A DNA stretch of 64,000 nt. Source: Perognathus longimembris pacificus. Taxonomy: Eukaryota; Chordata; Mammalia; Rodentia; Heteromyidae. The translations under genes and the position numbers were made by a program. Below the pieces are notes generated by a model that was not told the origin of the DNA, searched no databases, and saw only the letters and a list, made by a program, of their open reading frames with translations. The stretch is taken from positions 5,725,606 to 5,789,605 of the forward strand of contig NC_063181.1 of NCBI RefSeq assembly GCF_023159225.1. Direction: 5' to 3'. Shown here piece after piece: positions 46,801 through 61,447 of this stretch; position 1 is the stretch's first letter, and every line of letters begins with the position of its first letter.

Positions 46801-49800
46801 CAGAAGGGATGAAGGAAAGAAGGATCTCGTTGTGCCCTCAGCTTCCATATATGTGAGGTTACAGAGATGTTAGCTTATTGTGGTAAATACTTCACACTGT
46901 ATATCTGTATCAAATTACTGATTCACATGCCCTAAATATATAAAATTACCGGTGTAGTCTACAAATCGGTGAATCCCTAGAGCTTCCCTCCTAGGCCTCC
47001 CCAGGTCTTCGTGGAAGGACAAGTGTGATCGTGAAGGAGCCCGAGAGCCCAACCCTCTCAAGGCTGAGGGTTTGTCATGCCAGTCGGATGGCCATCTCCT
47101 CTCGTGCGGTACTTACCGACTCAGACCCGCAGTCACAAATCTCTCCCTCTTCCACAATGCCATTCCCGCACACGGGGGCTTCCTTGTAGGACGGCTGTAG
47201 GTGCGGCCGATTCTGAAGGCAGTGGGACAGTGGGCTTGCCATGAAGACTGCAAAGTCTTCCTTGCTGCAGCTGCTGAAGACCTTGGTGCCGCTGGAATGG
47301 CTGCAAATGCACAACACTTAAGTTTGTGTAAGACTTTGCACAACAGCTTCCAAGAAAGCCATTTAACTGGCATGCCACACAGACATAAATTTGCCAGTGT
47401 CAACACAACAACAACTCCCTTTGCCTGTGTGTAGGAAGTCAAGTCTTTTAGTAGGATTAAGTAAGTGATCAATAACATTTGATTGCCTCTCACACTCCGC
47501 TTCAATGTGCTGCTGTTCTTGTTTGAGCTTCTTCCTTACACATTGCCTACCTCTCTTTAATTTATTGCTTCCTTTTCCTCATATGAATTCCAAATCTTGG
47601 AATATCCTTGTATTAACAAAAATGTCCTCTTCCTCCCTCCCTCCCTTTCCTCTCCTTCCTTCTCTCCCTCCCTTCTTTCTTCCCCTCCCCTTCCTTTTCT
47701 CCCTTCTTCCCTCTTTCCCTTTCTTCCTCCCTCTTTCCCTGTCCCTCCCTCCTTTCTTCTCTTTCTTTTCTTCCTTGTACATTGCTAAGTAAGCTTTTGA
47801 CCATCTCCTTTCTTTATCCATACTTACTCATAGGTAATTTTATCCACTTCCTTAGTTTTCAATAGCGTCTATATTGGATAACTCGTATCTTTGTTCCTCT
47901 AACTCAAACTTATCAGCTAAATTCCAGCATCCAATATGTGATTCATTCTGCGGTGTTTTTTCTTGAGCCTTCCTCATGGGCACCTTGAATTTAAATTCAC
48001 TAAACTCTTGATACCCCTTGCCCCAAGTCGGCCCCTCACAAAGGAAAACCAATGTGTGTAATCCTGACCAGTCCAATCACTTCAAATCTTAGTCCTGCCA
48101 TTTACAGGTTGGGTCTTTTTTTTTTTCCACGTCAACCCTAAGGCTCGGACTCAGGGCCTGGGCACTGTCCCTCAGCTTCCTTTTGCACAAGGCTACTGCT
48201 CTTCACTTGAACCACAGCTTTTGTGGCAATGAAGTGTCTAATAGATTTTCCTGTCCAGGCTGGCTTTGAACCATGATCCTAAGATCTCAGCCTCCTGAGG
48301 AGCTAGGATAGAGATGTGAGCCGCCACCTCCCAACTTCAGGTTACATTTTTTTAAAAGAGGTATTGTTACACTATTTATATTTGAGTTCCATCATTACAA
48401 TATGGAGACAAAGGCACCGTTTACCTTGCACGACTGCAAGGCTGTATTGTGACTGTTTCCACAGTCAATAAAGTTAACCTCCAGCTGATAAATGAACCAG
48501 GATAAAAGATAGAGGGCTGCGCCTATTTCCTGCTCACCCCGTGTCTGCCACAACACACCATCACATACATCTCTCTCTATCACCTGTATCCAGAATGCAT
48601 TCTCCCTGCTCCTGCCTGTCACCATCTCAGGACACGGCTTGGAAATTGGCTATGAGTTTCCACCACATGCCCTTTGTAGTTTTTTTTTTGGCCAGTCCTG
48701 GGCCTTGGACTCAGGGCCTGAGCACTGTCCCTGGCTTCTTCCCGCTCAAGGCTAGCACTCTGCCACTTGAGCCACTGCGCCGCTTCTGGCCGTTTTCTGT
48801 ATATGTGGTGCTGGGGAATCGAACCTAGGGCCTCGTGTATCCTAGGCAGGCACTCTTGCCACTAGGCTATATCCCCAGCCCCTCTTTGTAGTTTTTATTT
48901 CCCCAACATGGATAATACAAAAGTGAAGCCTCTTACACTGCTTCTGGGTTCATGATGCAGACCACTCCTGGGCAGTGACACTTGCTCAAGTCATCGTAAG
49001 AAATACCCATGCCGAAGCTCAGTAACTGAACTAAAATAATAGCAAGCGATTCCAGACTTATGACTCTGGGATGCTGGGAAAACAAAATGAAACGAAACCC
49101 ACAGCTGTGGATGAACGTCTGTGGGGTGGTGTACTTTACTGCAAGAAAAGTGTTACTTTAAAAAGCAGTCACAGCACTGAGATCCCTTTGTACAAAGACT
49201 TGAAGGTCATATCAAAAGACAAACGCCCCATCACAGTTTTTTTAAGTAGTCACACAATTGAACAAAACAAAGGCATCTGTTCCAGGGTTCTGATGTGGTG
49301 TGCTGGGGGGGGGGGAGGGGTCCCAGTGCATCATGGGTATCATTACAATCAAGAGAACAAGAATAGCACACCTGAAATTGTACCACCTTCTGGGGGTGAC
49401 TCACTGGGTGGCATCAGCTCGTGGAATAAAACTGTCACTGTGACTCGCTAGGTGTGAGTGACAATGGCTTTAGTGACAAACGCAAGCATGCACATGTCAA
49501 GTTATGAACAGGTTGTGACTTGATTCTTCAGAGTTGTTATTTGTTATTATTTTTGGTTAATTGTGGGACTTGAACTCAGGGCCTGGGCACTTTTCTTGAG
49601 CTATTCTGCTCAGGGCTAGCACTCTACCAACTTGAGTCACAGCTCTGATTCCTGTGTTCTGGGTGGTAATGGGAGGTAAGAATCTCACAGATTTTCCTGT
49701 CAGGGCTGGCTTCAAACTGTGGTCCTCGGTCTCCTTAGTAGCTAGGATTACAGGTGTGACCCTCCAGCACCGGCTCAGAGATGTTACTTTATAGGACAGC

Positions 49801-52800
49801 TTCACAGGTTTTATTATTATTATTATTTTTTTCTGAGGCAGAATCTTATTATGCCTGGACTTGGTGTTCTTGCCTCCGTTTCCTGAATTTCTGGGAATAC
49901 AGCTGTGAACTCCTATGCTTAGCTTCAATATTAAAAAACAAACAAACTTGGGGCTGGGAATATAGCCTAGTGGCAAGAGTTCTTGCCTCCTACACATGAA
50001 GCCGTGGGTTCGATTCCTCAGCACCACATATACAGAAAATGGCCAGAAGTGGCGCTGTGGCTCAGGTAGCAGAGTGCTAGCCTTGAGCAAAAAAGAAGCC
50101 AGGGACAGTGCTCAGGCCCTGAGTTCAAGGCCCAGGACTGGCCAAAAAAAAACAAACCCAAAAAACTCATGAAGTCGGTCATTGAAATAATTTATATTAT
50201 GCTAATAATAGATGATATTTCAAAAATGTGTATAGCTTATAAAGGAAAACAGAATTAAGCAGGCCTTATTCATGTAAGGAGCAACAGAACACAATGAAAA
50301 TTTTACTTGAAATTGCTACCAGCAAATATAGAAATATCAGATACAGATGAATTGATAACATTTAATATAACAAAAACTGAATTTAAAATTTTTATATTTA
50401 CAGATATCATTAAACAAGTTTAAACATCTAGGAATAAATCTGACCAAAGATAGGAGAGCTTCAACAGGAAAAACTACAGTGAGGTTTATACTTCTTATTT
50501 TACTACACATTTTATTTTTTCATATTTAAGTTGCTCTCTACTTAACTGGGAAATGTTTTATGGTGTATTTTCATCTTCACTTTATTTTGTTATATCTCTT
50601 ACGAGGAAATAACATTTGAGTTTTCAAAGTATTTTAACTCAGAGTTTTCTCTTGTGAATTTAATCTATTTACCTTCACATAATTACTTCTGAAGTAGAAA
50701 GTAAGACGTTTAGCATTCATATATAACATCATTAATTTTTTTCTACTCATTTTATTTCATACTTTGTTCTTTGCCTTTTCCCTTTATCTGTTGACATTAT
50801 TTTCTAATGGGTTCTACACCATAGTGTGAGGTGTTTTTTTGTTTCGTTCTGTGTTGTCAGTCCTGGGGCTTGAACTCAAGGCCTGAACTTCTCTTTGTGC
50901 AAGGCTAGCACTCTACCACTTGAGCCACAGCGCCGCTTCCTGCTTTTTCCGTTTATGTGCATGCTAGACAAGCACTCTTCCTCCCACTAAGCCACATTCC
51001 AAGCCCTACTGTGAGTTTTGTTTTGTTTTGTGCCGGTCCTGGGGCTTGAACTCAAGGCCTGGGCACTGTCCCTGAGCTGCTTCTGCTGAAGACTACCGCT
51101 TGAGCCACAGTGACAGTCTAGAGGACTTTCCTGCCCAGGCTGGTTTCAAACTGAGATCCTCAGATCTCAGTCTCCTGAGCAGCTAGGATTCCAGCTGTGA
51201 GCCACTGGTGCTTAGCCATAACATCAGTCTTATTGTTCTCTCATTTGCACACCTCGTTTCTGATACCTTTTTAATATCTAGTCTTTTTTTCTGAAGAGGA
51301 CAACTTTGATAGTGCTCTCTCGCTCTCCCTTTCTCTCTCTGGTTAAGACAAAAATAGCAGTGTGTATCCATTCTTATTTTCATTATCTTTATAGCTTTTA
51401 ATGGGTTTAAATAACTTCTGTAAGTAGTTCTCAATGTCAGGCAGACATTTGGCAATCCTGTTGAGAATCTGTATGCTTAAAATACGTTCGTCACCTCACA
51501 TGTTTTGAATACTGGGAACTAGGCCCAGCGCCTCCTACTTTCTTGCTGTGTTTGTGGGGCAGGTTCTCCTCCATTTGAGTCACATTCCTGGTGCTTTGAT
51601 TTTTGTTTTGCTTTTGCGATTAAGTCATTGCAAACATTGTCCAGGCTGGTCTAAAACCCCTGAACTTCCGGTCTCCACTTCCTGAGTAGCTGAGCTTACA
51701 GGTATGAACAACCAGGACTGAGCTCAACTGGGAACATGTGCAAAATATTTACAAAAAGCAAGGTGAGAAGGCATATCCTGTTCATGAGAACAACAAGATG
51801 AAAGGGTGACAGCATTTTGGAGCACCCTAAGATTTCCTATGAGCTAAGTAATGTCAACCACATCTGGCATTGGATTCTGGTTGTCTTCACCCGTGGCCTG
51901 TGAAGCATTGGATAGTTTCAAAGGTTTTATTTTAATCTAACCAGTAAATGTATAAAATCTAAACTTAGTTAAAATACATGCATGAACATTATTAAGAATA
52001 TAACAAAAATTAATAGCACCCAATAATAACCACTACCTTAGTAACTTCCTAGATGGGCTATGTGGGACTCATGAACTGAACAGGCTAGTGTTCTTCCATG
52101 TAGTGGACGCCTTGTAGCCTAAGTATTCCTATCAGCAGTGGTACAAAGGTCCCTAGAGCAATGCACATGTAATATGCAAGAAAATAACAAGGTAAGGAAG
52201 TCTGCTGTTTCCGCCCTTCGGTCTACTTATCTATTTAATCTGATTACTTCATACCATACCAGCACAACACCTCCTGCAAAGTTTTTATCACACATCTTCC
52301 CTTGGATGGTGGCACCAATGTAATTGGATGTTTCTCTGTAGCTGAAATGTAAACATAGATTCGAATCATACAAATTTTCAGAAGTAATCAGAAGCAAAAT
52401 TCTTTTTATCCCCAAAGACAGAGTTTCACTTTGCAGGTTGTTGTTAAATTCACATTCCTGTGAACATTTAGGTAACACTGTATGGGGTATGCCTACTCTT
52501 GTTTCAGCGTATTTTTAAGGGGATAAAGTAGATCCAAAAGAACTAACAGAAAGTGAAATTTCCATATTACATTCTGGAATACAGTGAAGACGCACTCTAT
52601 GTAAAATGAGTAAATCCTCCCAAACAAATGTGTCAAAAATAAACAAAAGTCAGCCTGCCAGGCTACACAAAAGTATGTCATATATGTGGAGTAGAAGAAA
52701 ATATATGTTAAGATGGAAAAATGTAAGTATTCTGAATTACTGGTAAAAAGAAAGGCAAAAAGCTTATTAAACAAAAGGAGAGCCAGGCCCTGGTTGGTGG

Positions 52801-53457
52801 CTTATGCTTGTAATCCTAGCTACTCAGGAGGCTTAGATCTGAGGACCCATAGTTTAAAGACTGCTGGGGCAGAAAAGTTCATGAAACATATCTCCAATTA
52901 ATTAACAAAGTGGAGCAGTAGCTCAAATGGAAGAGCATTAGCCCTGAGTGAAATTGCTAAGGGGTAGTATCTAGTCCCTGATATCAATCCCTAGTACTGG
53001 TACAAAATTAGATAGACACAAAAGGAGGTGTTTGTATACTAAAATCCTCAGCAGCATGAAGCTACATGGTGCTCACATTATGTTGAAATACATAGTGATG
53101 TTTCCATTTCTTTGTTATTTTTGAGAAAGACTGTCACAACACTGGAAAGAAGACTCAATCACCTCACGAATAAAATTCAGATCTGACTATCCATATAGCT
53201 ACTGATTATTTAAGGTCAGCTTAAGGATATTTAAAGATGTGATATGTATTCTAAGGTAAGAAGGCGTGTGGTACCAAGGTTGCAGAAGGTTGAGCTATAA
53301 GTCAATGGCTATTGTGGTGAATGTCAATAATTGTCATAAGTACGGTGCTTTGAAAAATAATAGTCACATGGTAATGTCAGAAAAGAATGACTGGAGACGT
53401 TTGTCTCCAAAGGCTTGCCAGTCCTGAGAATCAGGGTCAAATTGGGCAGTGTATAGG

Positions 53458-53515
<58 letters not shown>

Positions 53516-56210
53516 CTCGTACTGAGCAAGCATGAGGACCTATGTTCAAGTTTTCAGTACCACAAAAAAGAAAAAAATAGCAATAGTGCTAAATTGATAC
53601 GTTTTCTCTGGATGAGCTTCCGTAATTCCAAAATATGCTTACGTGAGTAAAAACGCTACATCATGGGGACGTAAAACAAGGTAAGATCGCTTCCATGTTA
53701 GAAACCTGTGCAATAGCTCATTAGCATTTCCCGAGGTTGAAATTTTGTTTTCATCTGTCCAAAATTCCAGTGAAGACAAAATTATGGTGAGATTAAAGGA
53801 AGTAAAAATCTAAAACAGAACACATGCAGAAAACAGGTTCAAGCAGCAGCATCGGAATAGACGTGGTAATGTGTTTCTGACAATAAACTTCTCACACATA
53901 TTCAACATATGAACTGTCAATCTCTACTGGACCTTTACAAGTCTGCTACCAAGCAACAGTGTTAACAATACAAGTCCTAGTTAAAGCTTCTAAGCTGTTT
54001 GCATATAAGCAAACCTGCAAAAAGCGTCTCAATTAATTTAGTCTTCACAATAACCTAAACATATATGTACATATATATATATACATAATTGTCATGATGC
54101 CCAATTTAAAGGCAGAAAGACAAAAGTTAAAATGATGCTTAAATTTCCCTGTATCATACCACATGTACATTTAAGCAATATCCTAAAAGAAGGTGTAGAG
54201 AGATTGTTTTAGTAGCACAGGCCAAGTACAAAGTTTTAAAAGAGCAAATACTTACAGCATTGGTCAATACAATCAACTGGAAAATTTTTTCAGTGACAAT
54301 GTTCGTGTCAGAGCCCATATGATCGTACTGCAAAACACAATTGCCCTTGAGATCTATGTACACATTGCCTAATGTTTAGTTACTGCTTTCCTTTTGTCTA
54401 AAATTTAGTCTAATAAAGTCAGAAATTGTTTAAATTGTTAACATTATTTATTTTATTATCATACAAGCCATAGAATGTATCTGGAGTGGAGACTGTAAAT
54501 GTAAAAAAAAACTACAAGACTGCAAAATATGGCATAATTCCACTACCAATAAATTCTGGCTAGTAGTTGCTGATAGAAAATTCTAGCTTTAAACTGAAAG
54601 ACTTCTTACTTTGCAAAGCTGAAAAAGGAAATCAGAAAGATTGCAGATCTACTATACCCATTCAAAGCCATGCTTGCCTGAAACGCCATTAAAGTATATT
54701 ACATAAGTATCAGTAGAAATATAGAGTCAAAAGAATGAAATAAGGAAAAGTTAAAAAAAAAAGTCAGAGATAAGATTTAGAAAGTGGTAAATGTATGAAG
54801 AGACCCAGGACGTGTGACTCTTAAACTCGTAAACCAGCAGATCAACGCAATTCATCCTGAAAACACTGACACACTGACTAGATCTTGTCTCCAAGAGCAA
54901 AACAAGCTGGCTTTCAAGAACAAAACTTAAGGATTAACATAAACTTTGCTTAAGTTGTTGAGTCTGGGACAATTTCCAGAAGGTATATATGGAAAAAAAA
55001 TCCCAAAATGTTAATACTGAATGACTTCATTTATATAACTTTTTTGAAACAACACACACACCACCACCACCACCACCACCACCACCACCACCACCACGCA
55101 CGCCCGAGTGGAGAACAGATTGGCGGATTCCAGAGATCAGAGGAAGTACAGCAGTGGAGAAGTGGGGTGGGCCCAAGAACAAAACATGATAGATTCTTGT
55201 GCGGTGCGACTATTCTGTGTCTCGACTGCTTCAGTCACAATAGTCCACTCTAGCAGTATGCTATATGGCATACTGTTTAAAGGGTGGACAGGATCTCTTT
55301 CCATCCTTAGAACTGCACATGAATACCTAATTATCTTCAAATAAAAACGAAAATTAAAAGCTAGAAAGTGTCTTTGACAAAAGGAAAACAAAATAGTTGT
55401 GAAGCAGAATGAATCAAAGTGACAGACGTGAACGGACATATATCACTAAACATGAATGGATTATATAATGAAACACATCAAATTGTCAGGCTTGATTAAG
55501 AAAACAAAAACCAGGAGAATTAACTGTTTACAGGAGACACACCACATTTCGTAAAGACACAAATCATTTGAATGTAAAAGGATTGAAGGTATAAACCATG
55601 TAAACAGAGATGACAAAGGAGACCAATGTCCTTCAGGAAGCTTTCAAAGTAGAACTGTATGAGCGTCCAAGAACACAGCCAGGAAGTCACACAAAATAGA
55701 CCCAATGAATGAGGTCAGAAACAAAAGCCCACAGTTATGTGGCCCATTAATATAAACACAAAAACCCTGTGCAAAACACTAATTTAAATTGTATTTGTTA
55801 AGTGGCAGATTCTTTGTACAACTAAAGATAATAAAAAAATACTCAAAAAACGGGGAAAAAACACAACATAGGAAACGAGTGTACAACCCAACGAAATGGG
55901 ATACAAAGTTTGCTTGATGGCCAGATTATGGGCAAAGGTGCAGGTATTTCCTTAGGGAAATTCTAAATATATTGAGAATATTCATCTAATTTTTAGGGCT
56001 GAAGCATGGAACTTGGCTATAAAATAGAAAAATTAAAGAAAAGGAAAATGAAATCAACACATTGAATTGAAATCGCTTTGTATAACTGTTTTGAAGATAA
56101 TTTTAAAAATTATATTAAAAGAGAAATTTCTTGGGGATTCTAAACTTCACATAATTGTAGTTCTATTTCAGGAGGGAATTCTTTGAGGAAGAACTTTCTG
56201 GAAACATGAC

Positions 56211-56242
<32 letters not shown>

Positions 56243-58324
56243 CTTCTTCTTCTTCTTCTTCTTCTTCTTCTTCAATAAAGACTATTGTTTCCCTACCTAC
56301 CAAGAGATCTTATGAATAGAGAACTCCTTATTTCTTCCTTAAGCAACAGAAATCCTGTCAACTATTGTGTTCAAAATTAAGAAAAGTGCTAGAGTATATA
56401 CAATAAGTTCCTACAATTCTATAACTATCTGTAAATGATTATTAAGGAACCATTTATTTGCTGTACATTACTATTTATAAATTAATAATAAAAATGTTCT
56501 AGAAATTCAAACCCAATTGCCTACTGATAAAATTCAAAATACAGGACAACACAGGAAATGTAAATTTATCACTAGTTCTTCTCTATTAAAAACTCATTCT
56601 GGCAATGCAAGAACATTTTTATAACATCATTGAGAACAAAATGTGGCCAAAAAAAATAAATAAATCAAACTACTTACCAATCGTTTTTCAACAACAATAT
56701 GCATTTCTATATACCGAGGGAGATCTTTTTGTGCCTGAAAAGAATCCACAAACTTTATGTCCCAAACGGGGGAAATACTTAAGTCTTTTCAATATTTGTC
56801 ATTACTACTAATGAGCTCAATGTTGGAAAATTCTCATTGGCCCTGCATTCAGTACTACTGGCTTTAATATGACTTTTACTACATTATTTTGTGTTATGAT
56901 TTTGTATATACTCCCAAAAGAGTACTGAGACTTCAACCCTTGTACAACTCACCTCAGACGAGGCGAGTAGCAGGGTGTCAAATGGTGGATTTCTTAAACT
57001 AGACCACAGATATTGGCGTTTGGAGATTTGCCCATTGAACTTTTCCTTTTCTTTTTTTGTTGGTCATGGGGCTTGAACTCAGGGCCTAGGTTCTGTCCCT
57101 GAACTCTGTTGCTCAAGGCTAGCGCTCTACCACTTTGAGCCACAGCACCACTTCCGATACTGGCATTTGGAATGTGATGTCAGATACTTAGAACATAGTG
57201 GCTACATTAGACCCCAATGTCAGGTTTCAGGAAACTTCCATTCTTGCTTAACCTGTCTATGGCTTAGACTCTGCTGGAAAATGGGGTTGTTAACAAAATG
57301 GTATCTGTTACATGAGAAGAAATGCATGAAGGCCAAACTGTAAAACAAGCTTAGCAGGCACGGGGCAGAGCAGTGTCGAGGGCACGGAATGACACGTGAC
57401 AAAAACAACAAAACCACCCCAGTAGGGGGACAGAATTCACAATGCAGAATAGAGGCTCCAACTCCAGAAATGTAGGAAACTTTTACTATATTCATTTTAT
57501 GGTGTTTTTTTTTTTGATGCTGATATTGAGACTTGAACTCAGGGCCTAGGTACTATTCCTCAGCTTTTTGTTCAAGGCTCCACCACTTGAGCCATAGCTC
57601 TACTTCTGGCTTTTTGCTGACGAACTGGAGAAGAGAGTCTCATGAATTTTTCTGCCCAACATTTCTACCCAACATTAAGCACCAAATAGTTCATGGTGTC
57701 AATGGGGACGTTAAAAATCTTCATTTCATTGAAGTTCCTAAACTTGGAGTCCTTTACTGGGGTTAGGCTACTGAAAAAAAACAAAAACAACCCACTGTAT
57801 GCTTGAGGATTCAAGGATATTTCTTTCTTCCAACCAAGTGTTGGCTGTTTAATACTTGCTGAAGTAATCCTTATTAATTCCCATCATTTACATTAAGACT
57901 GCTGTTGATCAGTTTATTGGCAATCTTATTTAAAGAAAATCCCCAGTTCACTTTACAAAAAAAAAATTTTAAATGTAAGATGAAGGCATAAGAGAATTCT
58001 AGACATCGTGTCTTTCGGGAAGGTGGGCTAGTGCCGGATTTCCAAGGGCTTCGAAAGCCAGGTTGTTTAATAAGAAAAAGCTGCCGTACACAGGATGTGT
58101 GTGCTGAGACGTGAGACATGCAAAGATGACTCTGGGTGTGGGACAAAGCCGGCTGAACCCATCAAACAGATCCAAAAATACACTGCCGGCGTGCTCCCGC
58201 TGCAATGTGGAGGCACTAGAGACTTACAAGCTTACAAGACATCAAAGGATCAAAGGACATGGCTATGTGGGGGTTGGGGAGGAAGAGGAATATGATAGGC
58301 AGATAGATGACAGACAGGTGGAGG

Positions 58325-58365
<41 letters not shown>

Positions 58366-61300
58366 TTGAGCAACCAGTACGTTAACTATGAAATCAACTA
58401 ACTCAGGAAAGTATTTGGAGTAGGAATGGGATACCTGTAAGTCCTAGTAGATAAAGCCAAAGAAAAATGTGTAATAAGATGGATAAGCTAGGAAACCTGC
58501 GGTGTCACATAGAAAAGATCTCTACTTAAAAATGAGAGTAGATAGAAAAAAATACAATTTAGTCTGTGAGCCACCAACCTCTACTTTTTGTACTTTATAC
58601 GTCAGCTCTTTTAATTCAACCTCTTTTTCAGCATATAAAGAAGCACTTGATCTCTTATGCATGAGTCGGTAAATCACGTGCTCAAAACCAAGTGAAGACT
58701 CCAGAGGTTCAATTCCATAACTAACATTTCCAAACTGCAATATGCCCCTACAAATTACAATAAAAAGTGTGTAAATAAAATAATACATTTGCACGCATCA
58801 ATTAAACACCACTATAACTTTACAAGTCAGTTACATGCTATTGACGTGATTTTTTTTTAATTATATGCATATCACAATCAGACTTAGGTGGTGAAGTAAG
58901 AGAAAGTGAATGAGTATGGCGTAGAATAATAATGTAATTAGTTATCTGTCAAGTTATCAATTAACATGCCATGATCCAATTCAGCCAGGCCATTAGCAAA
59001 AAATAATTTCCAGGTAAGGAATCCATTTTTGTAGTTCCCTCCGGCTGGGCGTTACCACCTGAGCCCGTTGCACGTGCTAAGGATCACCATGGAGTTGGGG
59101 TGACCCTCCAAATATCCTTGGTAGTGGCAGAAGCTCTGAAAGACAAAGGGGACCCCGCACGTGAGAACAGCACATGTTCAAGGCCGCGTTGTCAGACACT
59201 GAACACATACGCGTGGGGTTGTGTCTCGAGTACCCATTGTTTCCAAAGTGGGCTTCTAAGACAATTAGGTGAGTATGTGGCTTGATTTTCTGAAATGTCC
59301 CTGCCACCCCCATCTGGTTCCTAAAGGACTTTGCAACCGTTTTCACATTTTTTTTTCCCTGTGTTATAAATTCAACACGACTTTCGCATCACTAGGGAGA
59401 GGTTAAAAATGATTAAAACCGTGTGTTGTTTTCATACCCCTCTGGCTTAGTTCTGCATGCCAGAGAAGCAAAATGAACCCACAGCCACAAGAGAAAGTCG
59501 TTTGAGGAAGTGTTCTGAGTGGAATGGCAGTACAATGTAGCTGGGGTAGACCAAAGGTAAAATGTGGAAAATCTCTCTTCTGTACTTGAGTGACAAAGGT
59601 AGACAGAAACAGAAAGGGAAATAACACTGAACCCAAGAAAGAAGATAATTACATCTGTGGAGATCCTCACTGGCTCCCTCTGGGCAGGTGATATCGCAAT
59701 AGAAAACCCAAACTTGGGGCTGGGAATGTGGCTCAGTGGTAGAGCACGTGCCTAGCATGCATGAAGCCCTGGGTTCAATTCCTTAGTACCATGTAAACAG
59801 AAAAAGCCAGAAGTGGCGCTGTGGCTCAAGTGGCAGAGTGCTAGCCTTGAGCAAAAAGAAGCCAGGGACAGTGCTCAGGCCCTGAGTTCAAGCCCCAGGA
59901 CTGTGGGGGGGGTGGTGGAGGTGGGCGGGGAAGCAACAACAACCCACTTTTAGCAGTAGTGGCCACAGTTTCAGAAGTGCTAGAAACTGAAATGCAAATT
60001 CCAACAGAGGCAGGAGGCCCTAAAATGTGGGCCGTTATCTGAGGTGCACTTAGTCCTGATTGAGAGTATGGGAAAGATAGTCCCTCCCTCCCTGCAATGC
60101 TTCTTAGCAACCAGGCTCAATTTCATGCTACTCTCCCCTGTTTATCTTGCTTCCTAGCAACCAGGCTGAATTCCATGCTCCTCCTACCTGTTTATCAGGG
60201 AGGACAAGATGCCCAATGGCTGGAAGTTCCCTACAGGTGAGTGTGCAAAACCCATTGGACCTAAGATGGCAGACAGACCTAACTTGAGGCAAGCTCTAGC
60301 TTCACTGTAATCAAGTGTCCCTGTAAGAGCCACACCTACCAACCACCCTGACAGAAACTCCCACAGATGACATTAGCACGCCACGGGAATCGGGTGGTTA
60401 GGAAGCAACCCAATCCTACTTGCTCTTGGGTCACCATCCTATTGTAATAAGGGCCCAGTACCAAAGATTTCATTCATGCCAAAACAAGACAGAACGCTGT
60501 GTGTGGAGGTAGTGGGTGACACAGACAACCAAAAACACACCTTACTATCTTCTTCAATAGGCATCATGATTCCCGAACCATCGTAACTATAAACTCTAAA
60601 ACTGTTGGGTAAAAAAGGTCTGTGAAGAGAAAGACAAAAGGGTATTTAATAGAAAAGTTGTTCCCTACGATTTATTTTGGAGAAAGATGCTTAGTATACT
60701 TGTTTGGTTTTTGTTGCCAGTCCTGGGGCGTGGACTCAGGGCCTGAGCACTGGCCCTGGCTTCTTTTTGCTCAAGGCTAGCACTCTGCCACTTGAGCCAC
60801 AGCGCCACTTCTGGCTTTTATCTATATATGTGGTGCTGAGGAATCGAACCCACGGCTTCATGTATACAAGGCGAGCACTCTACCACTAGGCCATATTCCT
60901 AGCCCCCTTAGTATTCTTGTTATAGGTAGGCAGGTTGGCAGAAAAAGATCAACAGATCTTTCACCTCCTGTCGACCCTCTCCAAGTAGCCAAAGGTATTG
61001 TGAGCAAAAAGTACACAGTTGAAGGCACCACTGGACTACCTGATTTTGAAATATACCACAAATATATAGTAATTGAAACTGCATGGTACAGGCATTTAAC
61101 AAAAAACAGATACATAGACCAGAGTACATATCAGAGGAACAAACCCATACCTTTATAATCAACCAATCTCTGAAAAATTTATCAAGAACATGCATGGGGA
61201 AGAACTTCTTGTAAAAATATTCGTTTCTGGAAGATTGAATGTTCACACAAAGAAGAACGAAATTGGACCTTTTTGTCTTACACCATGTACAAAATTCATG

Positions 61301-61401
61301 AAAGATGGATTGAAGCTCCCTGAAACTACAAAGCTGATAGAAAAAAAAACCATAGAAAGAAAAGCTCTGTAACTTTAGCCTGGGAAAAGATTTTTTGACT
61401 A

Positions 61402-61447
<46 letters not shown>

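Noticed and set aside
49948..50040. tRNA gene (GGTTCGATTCC box)
   Set aside because: It is the B box of a multi-copy SINE; no cloverleaf arms or anticodon stem can be drawn convincingly.
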